This document shows positions 52,336-63,605 of a stretch of DNA of 64,000 bases, piece by piece. The stretch covers positions 62,001 through 126,000 of the forward strand of contig OX595986.1 of the NCBI GenBank assembly GCA_951394045.1. The letters run 5' to 3'. A program made the translations under genes and the position numbers. Under the pieces are notes generated by a model, which had not been told where the DNA came from, ran no database searches, and was given only the letters and a program-made list of their open reading frames with translations. The stretch comes from Nitzschia sp. DOCU1. Lineage: Eukaryota; Bacillariophyta; Bacillariophyceae; Bacillariales; Bacillariaceae. Position 1 is the first letter of the stretch; each line of letters begins with the position of its first letter.

Positions 52336-54844
52336 TTAATGGTCGTTTGTGCCTAATTTGAGTTTCTCCGCTTCGGCAGCATGCATGTTGAAGACTTGTT
52401 CCAAAGAGGTCTGACTGACTCCATAGTCATCCAAAAGGAGACGTTCCTTGTTCGCTTCCAAACTGGCAAAGATACTCGAAATCTTCACACCCTCCGAGTT
52501 GACGTCGTATCGGACCTTGGTATCCTGGCGCTCCCGGAAAATATTGGAGGCATACGAAGTTACGATGTACTCCGCAATCTTTCGGATCCTCAACTCTACG
52601 GTCGCAAAGGCGGCGAGTTCGGCAAGGGTTACTCCCGCCGGTGAAGTCGCACTCTTGTGAATATTGTAACCAATGGGATTCTGGTCGTTGATGACAGAAG
52701 ATAGGTAGGTATCACCCGTCAATTCCTGCAGGGCCGCAACCGTCTGATCCAGATTGAAGAAAATGCCTTCCGTCTCTGGCACGACGCCCCCTTCTTCTGC
52801 TGTTTGCGCCCCGGAGCTATTCAAACGCCCTTGACCGAGCTTCGAAACTACCTCGACATAGTCAGGATCCGACCGTTCCACGAGCTTGCACTTCATCTCT
52901 ATCTGGTATCCTTTGCCGAATTTGTTCTTGAGATGCTGGGCCGATCCCAGAGCCCGGAGCCGCCCATTGGCCATGATGCCGATTCGAGGACACAAGGCCT
53001 CGCATTCTTCCATGCTGTGCGTCGTCAAAATGATGCTGGTGCGTTCTTCAGGAGCGACGTTTCTCCCGGCAACCATGTTGCTTACCATTTCCCAAATCTC
53101 GCGTCGAGCCACGGGGTCCACTCCGGTCGAGCACTCATCCAAAAAGACGATTTGAGGATCACCAATGGTAGCACATGCAAGACTCAAACGACGCTTCATT
53201 CCTCCACTGTAGTTTGCGGCCAAGCGATCGCTGTCGGATTCCGAAAGACCTACTTGGGCAAGCTTGGCAGAAGTCGCCTCCTTGACGAATTCCCTGGGAA
53301 TCCCCTTGATCGTAGCGTAAAGCTCGACATGCTCTCTCCCGGTCATGTTTGCAAAGTGCGCATCGAACTGAGGACAGTATCCGACCCGACGACGGGTCTT
53401 TTCAGGCTCCCTTGATACGCTGTAGCCCGCCAGGGTCGCGTCGCCAGAAGTGGCGGGAAACTCGGCGGTCAGCATCTGCATAGTGTCGTCTTTCCACTGC
53501 AAACACAAACGCAAGATTGTAAAGGGTGAGAGAGAGAGACTCATGGTGCCTCGAGCCAAAAACCGAGACTTCAAAACTTACGCCCCGTTCACGCCTAGTA
53601 AGCCAAAAACTTGGCCAGGCGGGATACCCAGAGATAAATTATTGACTGCCTCCTTTCCGTTGTCGTACGTCTTCGACAATTTGTCGCACACAATAATGTC
53701 GTTATTGGCGCCGCCGCTGCCAACACGCTCCTCCTCCGCCAATACGTCGCTGTCCTCAGCTAGTTCCGTCGTGATGTCACGATCCGACGATTTCGGCCAC
53801 GAGCACGTCAGGCACCAAGTGAACTTCTTCCAGGCCGAAACAATACTTGGATTAGTGCTCCAGATATCGATCTGGATAGCAAGAATGACGTAAACCACCG
53901 ACTCCCACCCCAAAAAGACCACGTCGTACACCAACACTTCCTTGCTCCAAACGGTCGTCAAGCCGGGGTACAAGAACTTCACAAAGTCGATGTTGAGAGC
54001 AAAGTAGAGAGCGTGTCCGAGGCAGAAGCAAGGATGGAAGCGCAGAATCCAAGACAGGATGTTGGCAATATCCACCAGATTTTGCTTGGGTTCGTATGGG
54101 TCTCCCCCGATCAAGGTGAGAATAATGACTGTGACCGGTCCGCCCATTCCGATCAAAAATCCAGAGATAATCGAGATGACGTTACAGAGGGCCGGCGATT
54201 TGAAGAGATAGGTCAGGCAGTACGTGTATCCAGCGGCAGCGGGCCCGTAAAGAACCATGGCAGAAATCACCCCGCCAAGGACTCCAAACTCGGTCGTCGT
54301 GAAAGCATCAACCTTGAAGATGAAAAACATCGCCACGACGATCCAAAGAGGAAACTGGTAGTTGACAATGTCCCATAGGTACGTCGAAACCCAATATCCC
54401 GAAGGCTTGACTCCCGTCACAGTCTGCAAGTGCTTGGCCTTGGATTCGCGTTCCGCCACGATGAATGTTCCAAAGCTTCCGGCAATAAATGGGAAACTCA
54501 AAACTAGCAAAAACCATGCCGTGAAGGCATCTTCCGTCTTTGCGATGGATTTCTCAAAGTCGGTAAGCGGCAACGGGTGGATAGTGGTTTGGATTGTGAA
54601 GTCGTCCGTACCCAAAGCAGCTCGTGCGATACCCTCTGTAGCCAAGGACATGTAGGTCGGTGTGACGTGCAATGCCGTAAAGTTGTATTGAATGAGATAG
54701 CCCAACCCAGTATAAGCTGGGCAGTCACTCGCATTGTTCAACAAAGTCTGGCCAAACGATTCTGCGAGCTCGCCAACGCTAGTACAATTTGCGAGCACGA
54801 TTTCGTCGAACGAGCTACCATCCCCAAGGATGCTTGTAGAATCG
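52336..54844 (-). pseudogene. truncated ABCA-type transporter (second membrane domain + NBD), frameshifted
   Basis: The minus-strand frame is open up to 54844, exactly where the flanking repeat begins, so the N-terminal half is missing. The remaining part encodes a large extracellular loop, about six membrane helices (LLVLSFPFIAGSFGTFIVAE onward), then an NBD: LLGVNGA / intron (about 53498-53582) / MQMLTAEFP, signature YSGGMKRRLS, Walker B VFLDECSTGVDP, H-loop TTHSMEECEAL, and the ABCA tail SLEQVFNMHAAE. It ends at its own stop at 52336. Splicing GC to the downstream T rebuilds GAGKTT, but one base is then missing before MQMLT, so the frame breaks in Walker A. No alternative junction keeps both the P-loop and the frame. 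ABCA proteins move lipids; this copy is probably dead. Confidence 0.82.
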
Positions 54845-54883
54845 TTGAATTGGTGATGATCACTCTCGTCGTCTTCAGCAGGC
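54845..54883. repeat. 39-bp direct repeat, right copy
   Basis: Identical to 52288-52326. SET-gene-derived sequence continues to the right, so the two copies look like a target-site-style duplication around the inserted ABCA segment. Confidence 0.92.
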
Positions 54884-55105
54884 CCAGCTCATTTGCCTTG
54901 GCGTCATCGTCATACTTTGGATCGCTACCGATTGGGTCAGTTCTCGGCGACACTTCCTTTTTGCGCATCATGTACATCACTCTCTACTTTGTTGTCAGGT
55001 TCGGCTTGTTCGCTTCGTCGTCGTACTTTGGATTGCAATCAATTGGGTGGATACATCTCCTCGGAAACTTGAATCGTATACCGAAAGGCGACGGGCAAGA
55101 ACGAA
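54845..55105 (-). pseudogene. SET gene 3'-end copies (right part, two nested pieces)
   Basis: 54845-54935 continues the interrupted copy (matching about 36711-36800). 54936-55105 starts again further 3' (TTCTCGGCGACACTTCC-like, matching about 36640) and runs to the region of 36860. Substitutions and indels prevent translation. Confidence 0.83.
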
Positions 55106-55797
55106 CGAACGAACTTTGCTCCCCCGTCTCCTAACCCCGTGTATTCTCCTCGTGGTGCAAAAGAATAGACATTGCCAAGGTCCAGCGTGGTATACAATAG
55201 AGGGGCCATGATGTTTTTGCCCGAGACACCGTACAGTCGACTAATCCAAGGTCAGCTAGACCACAGCAACATGGCCGCTCCTTGTTCCAAAGGAATGCGA
55301 GAGACGGATACCGGTCGGGCACCCAATAATCGACAGGATCGACGGTAGCCCGCCGCAATGACCAATATAATCGGCAGGATCGACGGTAGCCCGCAATGGA
55401 CTATTGAACATCCCTGCTATCTCATGGTCCCCTTCTTTAACTTGCACAAGTTGAGATTGATAAGTTTGCAGCGCAAAACTGGGTGACCTTCAAGTCGGGA
55501 GCCTGGGCTGGATCGATCGACAAACGTATGCTTGTTGCATTCGCGCCCCGACCGCCGACGGTAGCCCGCAATGGACTATTGAACATCCCTGTTATCTCAT
55601 GGTCCCCTTCTTTAACTTGCACAAATTGAGATTGATAAGTTTGCAGCGCAAAACTGGGTGACCTTCAAGTCGGGAGCCTGGGCTGGATCGATCGACAAAC
55701 GTATGCATGGATGGATGGGATTCTTGACGGAATGGTGGCAGATTCGAGTTGGCTCGGCCGTTGGAACGCTGGGAAATCTTGCTGGCAATACTCGACA
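55106..55797. other. duplicated anonymous sequence, no gene seen
   Basis: It contains a 175-bp tandem duplication (55381-55555 and 55556-55706) and shorter iterations of ggatcgacggtagcccgc near 55335-55395. It translates to nothing I recognise. Confidence 0.6.
55381..55706. repeat. 175-bp period tandem duplication
   Basis: Both copies begin cgacggtagcccgcaatgga and run through a block ending in caaacgtatgc, with only single-base differences. The second copy is slightly shorter. Confidence 0.9.
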
Positions 55798-58026
55798 CTA
55801 GCAATCTTCACTCACATTGGCCAGAGCCGGCTTAAAACCACCCGAGCCGCCACCCATGGCGTCCGTTGCAAACAACTGACTCCGTCTTTGTCTATTAGTA
55901 TCCTGAGTCTTGGAAGACTGCTTGTTCGACAAATGTCGGCCAGAGAATAGACGTGTGGAGCTACCCCACCAAGCCAAGACATTAGCCTGGGCCTCTTGAC
56001 TTGTAGATCGATGGGGTGCCTCGTTTCCGCGTCCTCCAACACTATCGCCCACATTGTTGTTCGCAGCTGGTGGATGATAGACAAAGGTCGATCTCCGCGC
56101 ATTGTGTGAAAGTCGTTTGCTCTCAAGCAATTTATCAAGTCCACCATGAACGCTGTCCATGACTTCAATTCCCTTTTTCAGATGTTTTTTTAGCTCTTGC
56201 TCCACATGCTCCATGGTTGGTCGTCTAGAAGGATAATGATGCCACGCAGATTCCACTAATTCCTTCAATTCTTTTGTCCAAGCAGCCTTGGGTGATGTCA
56301 AAAACAAAGTCAATTGTTCGTCGACAAATGCATAATTGCTGGTGCTGTTAGCAACGACTTGAATTTTGGGCCGCCGCTGATACGAATCATTCCAGACCAG
56401 TCGTTGTAGCTTGTCCATCGTCACCCTCCCGAATGGCTTTTTCAAATTCATTATTTCCCAAAATAACAGCGCAAAAGAATAACAATCGCATTTGGCATCA
56501 TATTGTTTGTCTGTTGCGACCTCTGGTGCCACTAAATAGCAGAATTTAATCAACAGCCACGGCAAGAGTTAATGTCAAGAACGACGTGGATTTGACAGAC
56601 AAGCATCGCATCGCTCCTCGGCACTTACTATATCGGGGCGAACCACACATGGCTGTCAATTTCCAAGGGCCCTCCGTTCCGTCTTGCGGAATTTCCTTGG
56701 CCAAGCCCAGATCAAAGATTTTGATGTCATCACGCTAGTAGAAGAACATTATGGAATGAGCGAGCGCACGAGGCAACAAGAAACAGTTAGACTAGCCGCC
56801 CCGAAATGGTTTGTGCCAAAGTCCTCTTCCATATAGATAGTACTCACAACATCGAATCCAATATTGTCCGGCTTCAAATCGCGATGCATAATATGATGCT
56901 TATGCAAATGCGCTACTGCCGACGCCAAATCAAAGGCCGCCCATAGTCGATCCACCGTCTGTTGATGCCGTCGTTTCAAATCTTTGAGTTCTTGTGGCGA
57001 GACATTATCATGCCGACTACTTTCCAAAATAGCCTCGGCTTCTTGCCGATCTCGTCGGTTGCTACTCCAACAAGGCTTGAAACATGATTGAAACAGGGAT
57101 TGCCTTGGCACGATTCTTCCACTGAGAAGATCTCTCCATTTTTGAAGCTTTGTTTCCAAAGTATCATAAAGGCGATCCAAGATGATAAAATAGTAAGGAT
57201 CGAATCGATCGCCGCTGGAAATCGCCCGTAATTTGATTACGTTGGGGTGATGGGGCAAACTGGATAGAATCCGTGTTTCCAAATTCAAATCGAGAATTCC
57301 TTGAAAGAGAGAGTCCGGGTCGGCAATCAATTCATCTTTGAGCTGCTTGATAGCATATCGTGCATCTCCAGAATGGGGTCGCCGACAATGTGTAGCAATG
57401 AATTTGCGAGCATCTGTCTGGTCAATGGGGGTTCGATGCGAGCCCAGCGCCTCGTCGCGTTGAAGAGTATTTTCTGGTTCTGTAGTTGCATCCAAAACCT
57501 CACTCCCACTATCGTCCCCATTACTACCCCTATGACTTGTGTCCAACGGCGTGCCCCCACCCCCATGATCCGAGTTTGGCCGCTTCCAACTTTTCCATCG
57601 TTGTAGAGCGGCTACAGATGCCCGCCGCCGAACACTGATTTCAGGAATCGAGAATCCGTTGCATTGCGAGACCATTCCAAACCCCCCTGTTCCCAACAGG
57701 CGTCCCTTGATAATTTCCGAATAGGTAAAGGATGGCAAATTATGTGACCAATCCTCAATGGCCGAATCGGCAAAATCTTCCAAGTATTGCTCGTGCGCAT
57801 ACGAACACGCGGATACCTGAAGAGCGGCAAGTCCGTCAAAGGTCCTACTGCTCTTGTCGAGATTGTATTCGGCCGAGCCACGACATTGTCGAATATGGAC
57901 GCTGGTCAACACACTGGCTTGGGCGGCGACAACATCCTCGGGTCCAACACTGCTACAGTCGTCGGCTTCGGAAGATTCCTCGTGACGTAACGCATGGAGT
58001 TGACGTTGAGAAGAAGGAGCCACCAT
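55798..58026 (-). CDS. TKL-like protein kinase with large N-lobe insert, DLG variant
   Basis: Three exons, 58026..56848, 56734..56629 and 56531..55798 (introns 113 and 97 bp), give 672 residues in frame; ATG 58026. The glycine loop is GTGGFG (112-117). The ATP lysine is in ARYAIKQLK (K227), after an insert of about 105 residues. Catalytic loop HRDLKPDN is at 381-388. Exon 2 supplies IKIFDLGLAKE, where DLG replaces DFG. Exon 2 to 3 joins SPRYM with APE. The C-lobe is complete, with a Ser/Arg-rich tail (RRSTFVYHP) shared with the kinase at 62047. Both also share KFIA.HC.RP before the lysine, DRLYDTLE after it, and an intron right after GFD[VI]. Substrates unknown. Confidence 0.88.
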
Positions 58027-59633
58027 TGTCAGAGACGAGGATACTGTTGCAAACGGTGGTTAATGGCTAGCGGCGGTGCATAGCTTGCATCTGCTAGAGT
58101 GCTGGATGAGGGTCGACGCCAAGATTCCAACGGTTTGGGTTGAATGAACAGTTTCCATCTTCGGTCTCTCTTCGTTCCTACTTCGGTTGCTTCTGCTTGG
58201 ATTGTCGGAAGCAAAAAAAGGCGCGGGCGAAAGGCGAAGCCCAAATGCTTCGCGCGGACGAAGATCTTTCTCCTTCCACCAATCATATTAGTCCTCAGAG
58301 TCATGACGTCACCTAAAGATATGCGAGAGAATTTAGATTTCAACGTACCACACATTTTCGGCAATTTTCTAGTGTTCCTGGCCGGCCGAAAAAAGAAGGG
58401 GGAAGGGGGAGAAATTCAGTGCAATTAGGGGGGAGCATTTTGCCCATTTGAAACACCATACTGTGTCTTTGGCCACCACAAGAAGAATGAGTTCGAGTAC
58501 TACCTAGCTACAGTACTATCATAACAAGACTACTGTCGTAGCTACCACCATACTAGTAACAATGAGCTAGTATGACCAGCAGCCAGCAGCAGCTCCAATG
58601 CAAGTAGTAAGAAGGGCGGGCGCTAGTAGCACACGAGGACCAGTAGCTCATAATATAGTGGCTGTCACAAAATACTATTCTAGTGGTGGCACCTATAGAG
58701 CTACCCTACTTTCCACTAGGAGCTACTACTAGCTAGGTCCTGCTGATACTCTAGCTAGTACTACTGGTGCTATGAATACTCTAATAGCACGCACAAGCAG
58801 CAAAGGAACGACAGGTGCTGACGTTAGTAGTAGTAAGAAGCAATAGCACCACCCCACTACTGGCAGCCAACTACTATTCCGGAGTATAATACAGATACCA
58901 TTACTAGCTAGGTACTAGCTGCAGATAGTAAGTTGTGGTGGCTTGTTTACCAAAAACTGTGGTGGTTGTTCATGAAGCGGCCGCACGAGGGGGGACACGA
59001 GGACTGTTACTTGGGTGGCGTGGTGCCTTGGCAACTCCATGATAAAAGCCCGATGAGTAAGAAGAGGCTAATAGCAATAGCTAGCGGCAGTGGTGGTTGC
59101 AAAAAGATAGCTATTGTAGTGGTGGCACCAGTAGAGTAGCTAATTCTTCCACTACTAGCTACTACTAGTAGTGAGTGAGTTCTGCTGATACACCAGTCTT
59201 AGCTACAAGTAGTAGTAGTAGCTAGCTAGTAGTAAGACTAGCACCACACCACTACTGCTAATAGTATATTGGTGATAATATATTGTAGCAGCAAACTACT
59301 ATTCTGGAGTATGATACAGATATCTATCGCTACTACTTGTAGCTGTGTACTACTAGCAGCACCTGGTAACTTTGGGGGCGGCGGGAAAACCCAAATAATG
59401 GCGCGAAAGAGAGTCAAACAAGTCAAAAGACGGCTAATAATCTTTTTCATTAAGCATTTAGCTTTATATTTTATAAAGTAAAATCGCCGGTCAGTTTCAT
59501 TAAGCATTTAGCTGTCTTTATTTTCAGAGTTGACACGCCCGTCCACCCTCATGAAGCACCAGGAACATGAGAGGGTTGCCACATTTTCCATCGACACATC
59601 ACATCACTGGACACCACAGGATGTTGATCCATC
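58027..59633. other. long intergenic stretch rich in CTAG/TAGTAG low-complexity sequence
   Basis: Between divergent genes. From about 58495 to 59360 it is dominated by AGCTACTACTAGTAGTAGC-like, partly self-complementary sequence. Two near-identical short blocks (near 58860-58920 and 59255-59340) share actactattc[ct]ggagta. A 22-bp AT-rich repeat with cattaagcatttagct occurs at about 59446 and 59498. No gene seen. Confidence 0.65.
58495..59360. repeat. dispersed CTACTAGTAG / AGCTA low-complexity block
   Basis: Dense imperfect iterations of CTA, TAG and AGCTAG words in both orientations. The densest example of a sequence type found in nearly every intergenic space of this window. Confidence 0.8.
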
Positions 59634-61106
59634 ATGGTAACCATTCAGGCAGGGCCTCCATCGACACAACAGCAACTATTTGTTCGATCGTCACGATGGG
59701 GAAACAGTAGCAGTAGCAACAACAGACGAGGAAAAGCTAGTAATCAAAATCGGCAACAGCATCATGTGCTGCCCCCAGTTGGAGCCGTCGTTCTCGCCGC
59801 TTTGGTGCTCGCTGGATCTTGTTTTCTCTCGTACCAGCAACACGCTCGTCAACATCATGAAGACATGTCGGCAGAAGCATCCAGGGCATTGCATCATTCT
59901 ACGCCGTCATCATTGTCCATACTAGAATGGTGCCAGTCTCATCCACAGTGCCTCAAACGACTCGAAGCACTGCGTTCCAAAATGGAATTGGAAGATTGGA
60001 TTTATCAAGAACAATACAAGATCGAGCAGGCCCGGACTCAATCGGATGACGTCAATCAAATGCAGGAGACCAAAGAAGAAATTCTAGAGGCCATTCGCAG
60101 CGAAATCGAGGCCGAGCAAGTGTTGGACAACGAAGAAGGAAACCAGGAAACTGCTGCTGACTATAAACACCGACCAGAGTGGGTCAAGGATGGCTCGTTT
60201 CCAGAGTTGACGGTCATTGGCAACCCCAAGACGAGCGCATCACAGTTATACAAAATCCTGGCATCGCATGTGGATGTAGTGACAGGAAAAGTACAAGTGA
60301 GTTTTTGCAACGATCAAGAAGATTTGGAGCGACGTTTACTCTACCAGTCGTCGGCAATGGCATCCGCCAAGTTTTTGGGGCTCTTGCGTGATCCCGCGGA
60401 CTGGGCGTGGGCCATTTACAACTCGTATAGCAACTCTTATTGGGAGGACAATGATACTGACCTTGGTGGAGTGTTCAATGACACGTGGCATTATCGATCT
60501 CCGGAAATCTTTCATGAACTCGTATTGAGCGGAAACAAGTCGATATTGTCCAAACCATTTTCCAATTTGAAACGACAATTCCTCCATGACTTCAGGAGGA
60601 TTCGAGTCTTGGTAGGCAAAGAAAATTTCATTGTGCTCAAGACCGAAGACTTGCAGCAGCAAAGTGGGAGTGATTCGAGTGGGCTTTTGGAACGAATAGC
60701 AGGAGCGACGGGCTTGTCGTTGGATGGGTTTGATGACAAGATTCTTCAGCAGAACAACTTGGTAGATGACGATGGTGAGGATGGAATTAGCAATATTAAT
60801 CGTTTACTCCAAGGCACGGATAGAAGGAACGGTCATCGTCAAAGCGACGGAAATAAGAAACTTCAAGAACAGACCCGCCATACTTGGACAAACTCGAACA
60901 GCACGGTCTACCGTGATTTCAAGGCAAGCAGCAACAACATGGCTTCAACAGGTGCTAGCTACCTTGTGTCACACTTTCGTCCCATGTTCGAGTCAACCCG
61001 CAAATTCCTTTACTTGCAGTGGCACAAGGAATGTACGATTTGGGCAAAGGAGTTTGGTGTTGAATATTCGGATTGCTTGGCGGCCATTTCGGACGACGAC
61101 AAATGA
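59634..61106 (+). CDS. type II membrane sulfotransferase-like protein
   Basis: Single exon, 490 residues from ATG 59634. A basic cytosolic N-terminus is followed by one membrane anchor (VGAVVLAALVLAGSCFLSY, about 49-67), the Golgi type II layout. After a coiled-coil stem (about 110-170) comes FPELTVIGNPKTSASQLYKI, matching the PAPS 5'-phosphosulfate loop, and LGLLRDPADWAWAIYNSY, matching the 3'-phosphate loop of carbohydrate sulfotransferases. A later WHKECTIWAKEFGV segment could hold a disulfide. Sulfated polysaccharides are major exported products of diatoms, so a Golgi role in glycan sulfation is plausible. The usual loop lysine position reads NPKTSAS, close to the canonical PKAGTT. Confidence 0.75.
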   Translation: MVTIQAGPPSTQQQLFVRSSRWGNSSSSNNRRGKASNQNRQQHHVLPPVGAVVLAALVLAGSCFLSYQQHARQHHEDMSAEASRALHHSTPSSLSILEWCQSHPQCLKRLEALRSKMELEDWIYQEQYKIEQARTQSDDVNQMQETKEEILEAIRSEIEAEQVLDNEEGNQETAADYKHRPEWVKDGSFPELTVIGNPKTSASQLYKILASHVDVVTGKVQVSFCNDQEDLERRLLYQSSAMASAKFLGLLRDPADWAWAIYNSYSNSYWEDNDTDLGGVFNDTWHYRSPEIFHELVLSGNKSILSKPFSNLKRQFLHDFRRIRVLVGKENFIVLKTEDLQQQSGSDSSGLLERIAGATGLSLDGFDDKILQQNNLVDDDGEDGISNINRLLQGTDRRNGHRQSDGNKKLQEQTRHTWTNSNSTVYRDFKASSNNMASTGASYLVSHFRPMFESTRKFLYLQWHKECTIWAKEFGVEYSDCLAAISDDDK

Positions 61107-62046
61107 CAAGAAGGAGGGTGACACGATAAAGGCAGGATACGTCAGTGACGACGCCCGCATGGTAGCCCGCCATTCGTACTGCGCGTCTCGTTCGAGACCA
61201 CACTTTCATGTTCTCCTGGCGTCATTGTCGTGACTTGAACATGTGTTGTCAAGGGACTCTTGATTCCTCGCTGCTCTCACATGTATCAACAGCTCGGGGT
61301 GCTTCTACTAGTAGTAGTACGCAACAAAGGGTGCAAATGGACTTTTGTGCGCGTTTCGAAGAAGCACCCAACAGAAAGAAACCTCGATTCATTATTACGA
61401 TTGGTGCCGACATTGTTAAAGCCTGAAGATTAACAAGTTGCTTCCGACGCAGAATCTCTCAGATCAGGATGCTACTACTAGTATGCAACAAACGAGTGCA
61501 TCCGCTCCATTTGTTGTTGTTTTGACTTGAGCTCTTTCAACAAGAGGGAACCTAGATTGGTACCGGCGAGACGACATGAACTACACGGTAGTAGAATCAA
61601 TAATAATCTTTCAATTCAAAAGGCCTTCATCTCCAATATATGTAGTTCGGTACTCTACTAGAAAGGATAGCCAAAGTCTCTATCGAAGTCGCAACGTTGG
61701 CACCCCTATCCTCTGCATCCCCCAAGTTCGGACGAGTCCATTAACGATTCATCCGAACACTGTGTTTGAGATCGAAGGGATCGGCTAGTCACGTTCCTTG
61801 GCGAGGTGCGCCAGCCGGGCTTCTCATTCGTGGGACTCTACGGGATCTTGGAGGCAAATCCGAACCAGTCGGAACACGGCGATGATGGCACATCATAGGA
61901 ACGTACGTGGGAGTGTAGCGGTATCTTTTTTCAACAGAACAAAACAATGGAAAGGAAGCCAGGGATGTGTTCCTCTCACTTTACAACAACAGCAGCAGCA
62001 ATAACACCACCTCACGATATCTTTGACAATCAGTACAGACAGTAAC
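61107..62046. other. intergenic, no gene seen
   Basis: 940 bp between the sulfotransferase-like gene and the second kinase. Two related blocks (near 61305-61345 and 61468-61510) share CTACTAGTA plus gcaacaaa and gtgca words. No coding features. Confidence 0.5.
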
Positions 62047-63605
62047 ATGGCAGCCAAACGACGAAGCAGTCATCATCACCCGCAGTCTCCCACGGCTGGC
62101 GCCAGCAAGCGCCTCATGGTGCGGCGCATCATCAGCAATACTAACGTGAACTCGATTCACTTGCGAGACGAATCTCAAAACTTGGAGCAACGCCGTCCTT
62201 CTGAAGCCATGCGAATGACCGCTTGTGAAATGGCGCGTCAAATGTACATGCAAGACTTTGCTGGCAGTAGTAGTCAACGAATTCTGGAAGAAACGCGAAA
62301 ACTGCCCAAGTTTACACCGGAAGAAATCACCAAGGGACCGCTGCTGGGCAGTGGAGGCTTTGGAATTGTCTTTGAAGTCTCCGAGTTTCACATTTCACCA
62401 TTGCAAAGTAATGACAATGTCATGCCACCCTGCCCCTCTTCTCCCGCTCTGGAAGGACGCAAGTTTATCGCGGAACATTGCGTGCGCCCTAGTAGTAACA
62501 CTAGCAGCAATGCTCAGGAAGCTCGCTATGCCATCAAGACGTTGCGAGCCGACATTTGCTCGGATCAAACCGACTTGTGTCAAGCTCTAGCAGATCTCAA
62601 TGTCGAGACGCGAATTCTCAGTTCGATTGAACATCCCAACATTATCAAGTTGCGCGCTATTGGCAAAGGACCCCGATTTCATCAAGAATATTTCATCGTC
62701 TTGGATCGTCTCTATGATACTCTAGAAGCGAGAATGCAAAAGTGGAAACACTGCAAGGCGGGCTATAAAGGCCTGGCAGGCAAATGGCGGGATCCGGCAC
62801 ATACACATCGTCTCCAACTATGGCGGGATCGTCTATTGGCGGCCTATGATTTGAGTTCCGCCGTAGCCTACTTGCATGAGCATCGCATCATTCATCGAGA
62901 TTTAAAGCCACAGAATATTGGATTTGATATTGTAAGTTAGTATTGTGGGGGCTGATGTAGATTCTTCTGGTGGTGGATTATCTCTAACTCTACTACTACT
63001 ACTACTACTTCTACACACAGAGAGATGATATCAAACTATTTGACTTTGGTCTCGCCAAGGAATTGCCACCACCAAGTCAAGCGGACGCCAATTGTCGCTT
63101 TTGCATGAGTGTTTGTGGTTCCATTCGATACATGCCACCGGAAATTGGCATGGATCAACCCTACAATGAAACGTGCGATGTCTATTCTTTGGCGCTGGTG
63201 ATTTGGGAAATGTTTGCCTTGAGACAACCCTTTGACAAGTATACTCACGATGATGACATTGTCAATGCCGTAACTCGACCACCCTATAAACGTCCACTCA
63301 TCAAACAAACATGGCCGACTCCACTTCAAGTCTTGTTGCATCAATCGTGGCATCCTTTACCAGAACGTCGACCGGCCATGAAGGCCGTGGAAGAATGCCT
63401 ACAGAAAGAACTCGTGCAAGCACAAAATGGTAGCACTGATCATTTGGATCATTTACAACGTCGATCGACCTTTGTCTTCCACTCGGAATCGTCAATGTTG
63501 CGCAATCGACTCTTGTCCATGCGATCAGCGGCGGCCACAGCATCGTCACGCAAGAGCCACCAAGATTGGATGGGGCGAGACGATAGTGCCATTGAGGAGG
63601 AATGA
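62047..63605 (+). CDS. TKL-like protein kinase, DFG-containing paralogue
   Basis: Two exons, 62047..62931 and 63021..63605 (89-bp intron), give 489 residues from ATG 62047. The open frame begins earlier at a TTG with no support. Glycine loop GSGGFG 101-106; ATP lysine in ARYAIKTLR (K164); HRDLKPQN 283-290; exon 2 gives IKLFDFGLAKE with a normal DFG, then SIRYMPPE and a full C-lobe. The tail has RRSTFVFHSE, matching RRSTFVYHP of the minus-strand kinase at 55798. The intron carries a (CTA)n run before its acceptor. Probably soluble. Substrates unknown. Confidence 0.88.
62983..63009 (+). repeat. (CTA)n microsatellite in kinase intron
   Basis: About eight consecutive CTA/ACT triplets just upstream of the 3' splice site (cacacag at 63014-63020). 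It might affect splicing by its length. Confidence 0.85.

Noticed and set aside
52288..54883. LTR or classical DNA transposon as explanation for the 39-bp direct repeats
   Set aside because: The repeats are too short for LTRs, the interior is a host-type ABCA gene part with an intron, and no transposition enzyme is present.
58495..59360. CRISPR-like or transposon terminal-repeat reading of the CTAG block
   Set aside because: Units are irregular, without spacer-repeat structure, open frame or terminal inverted repeats; the context is eukaryotic.
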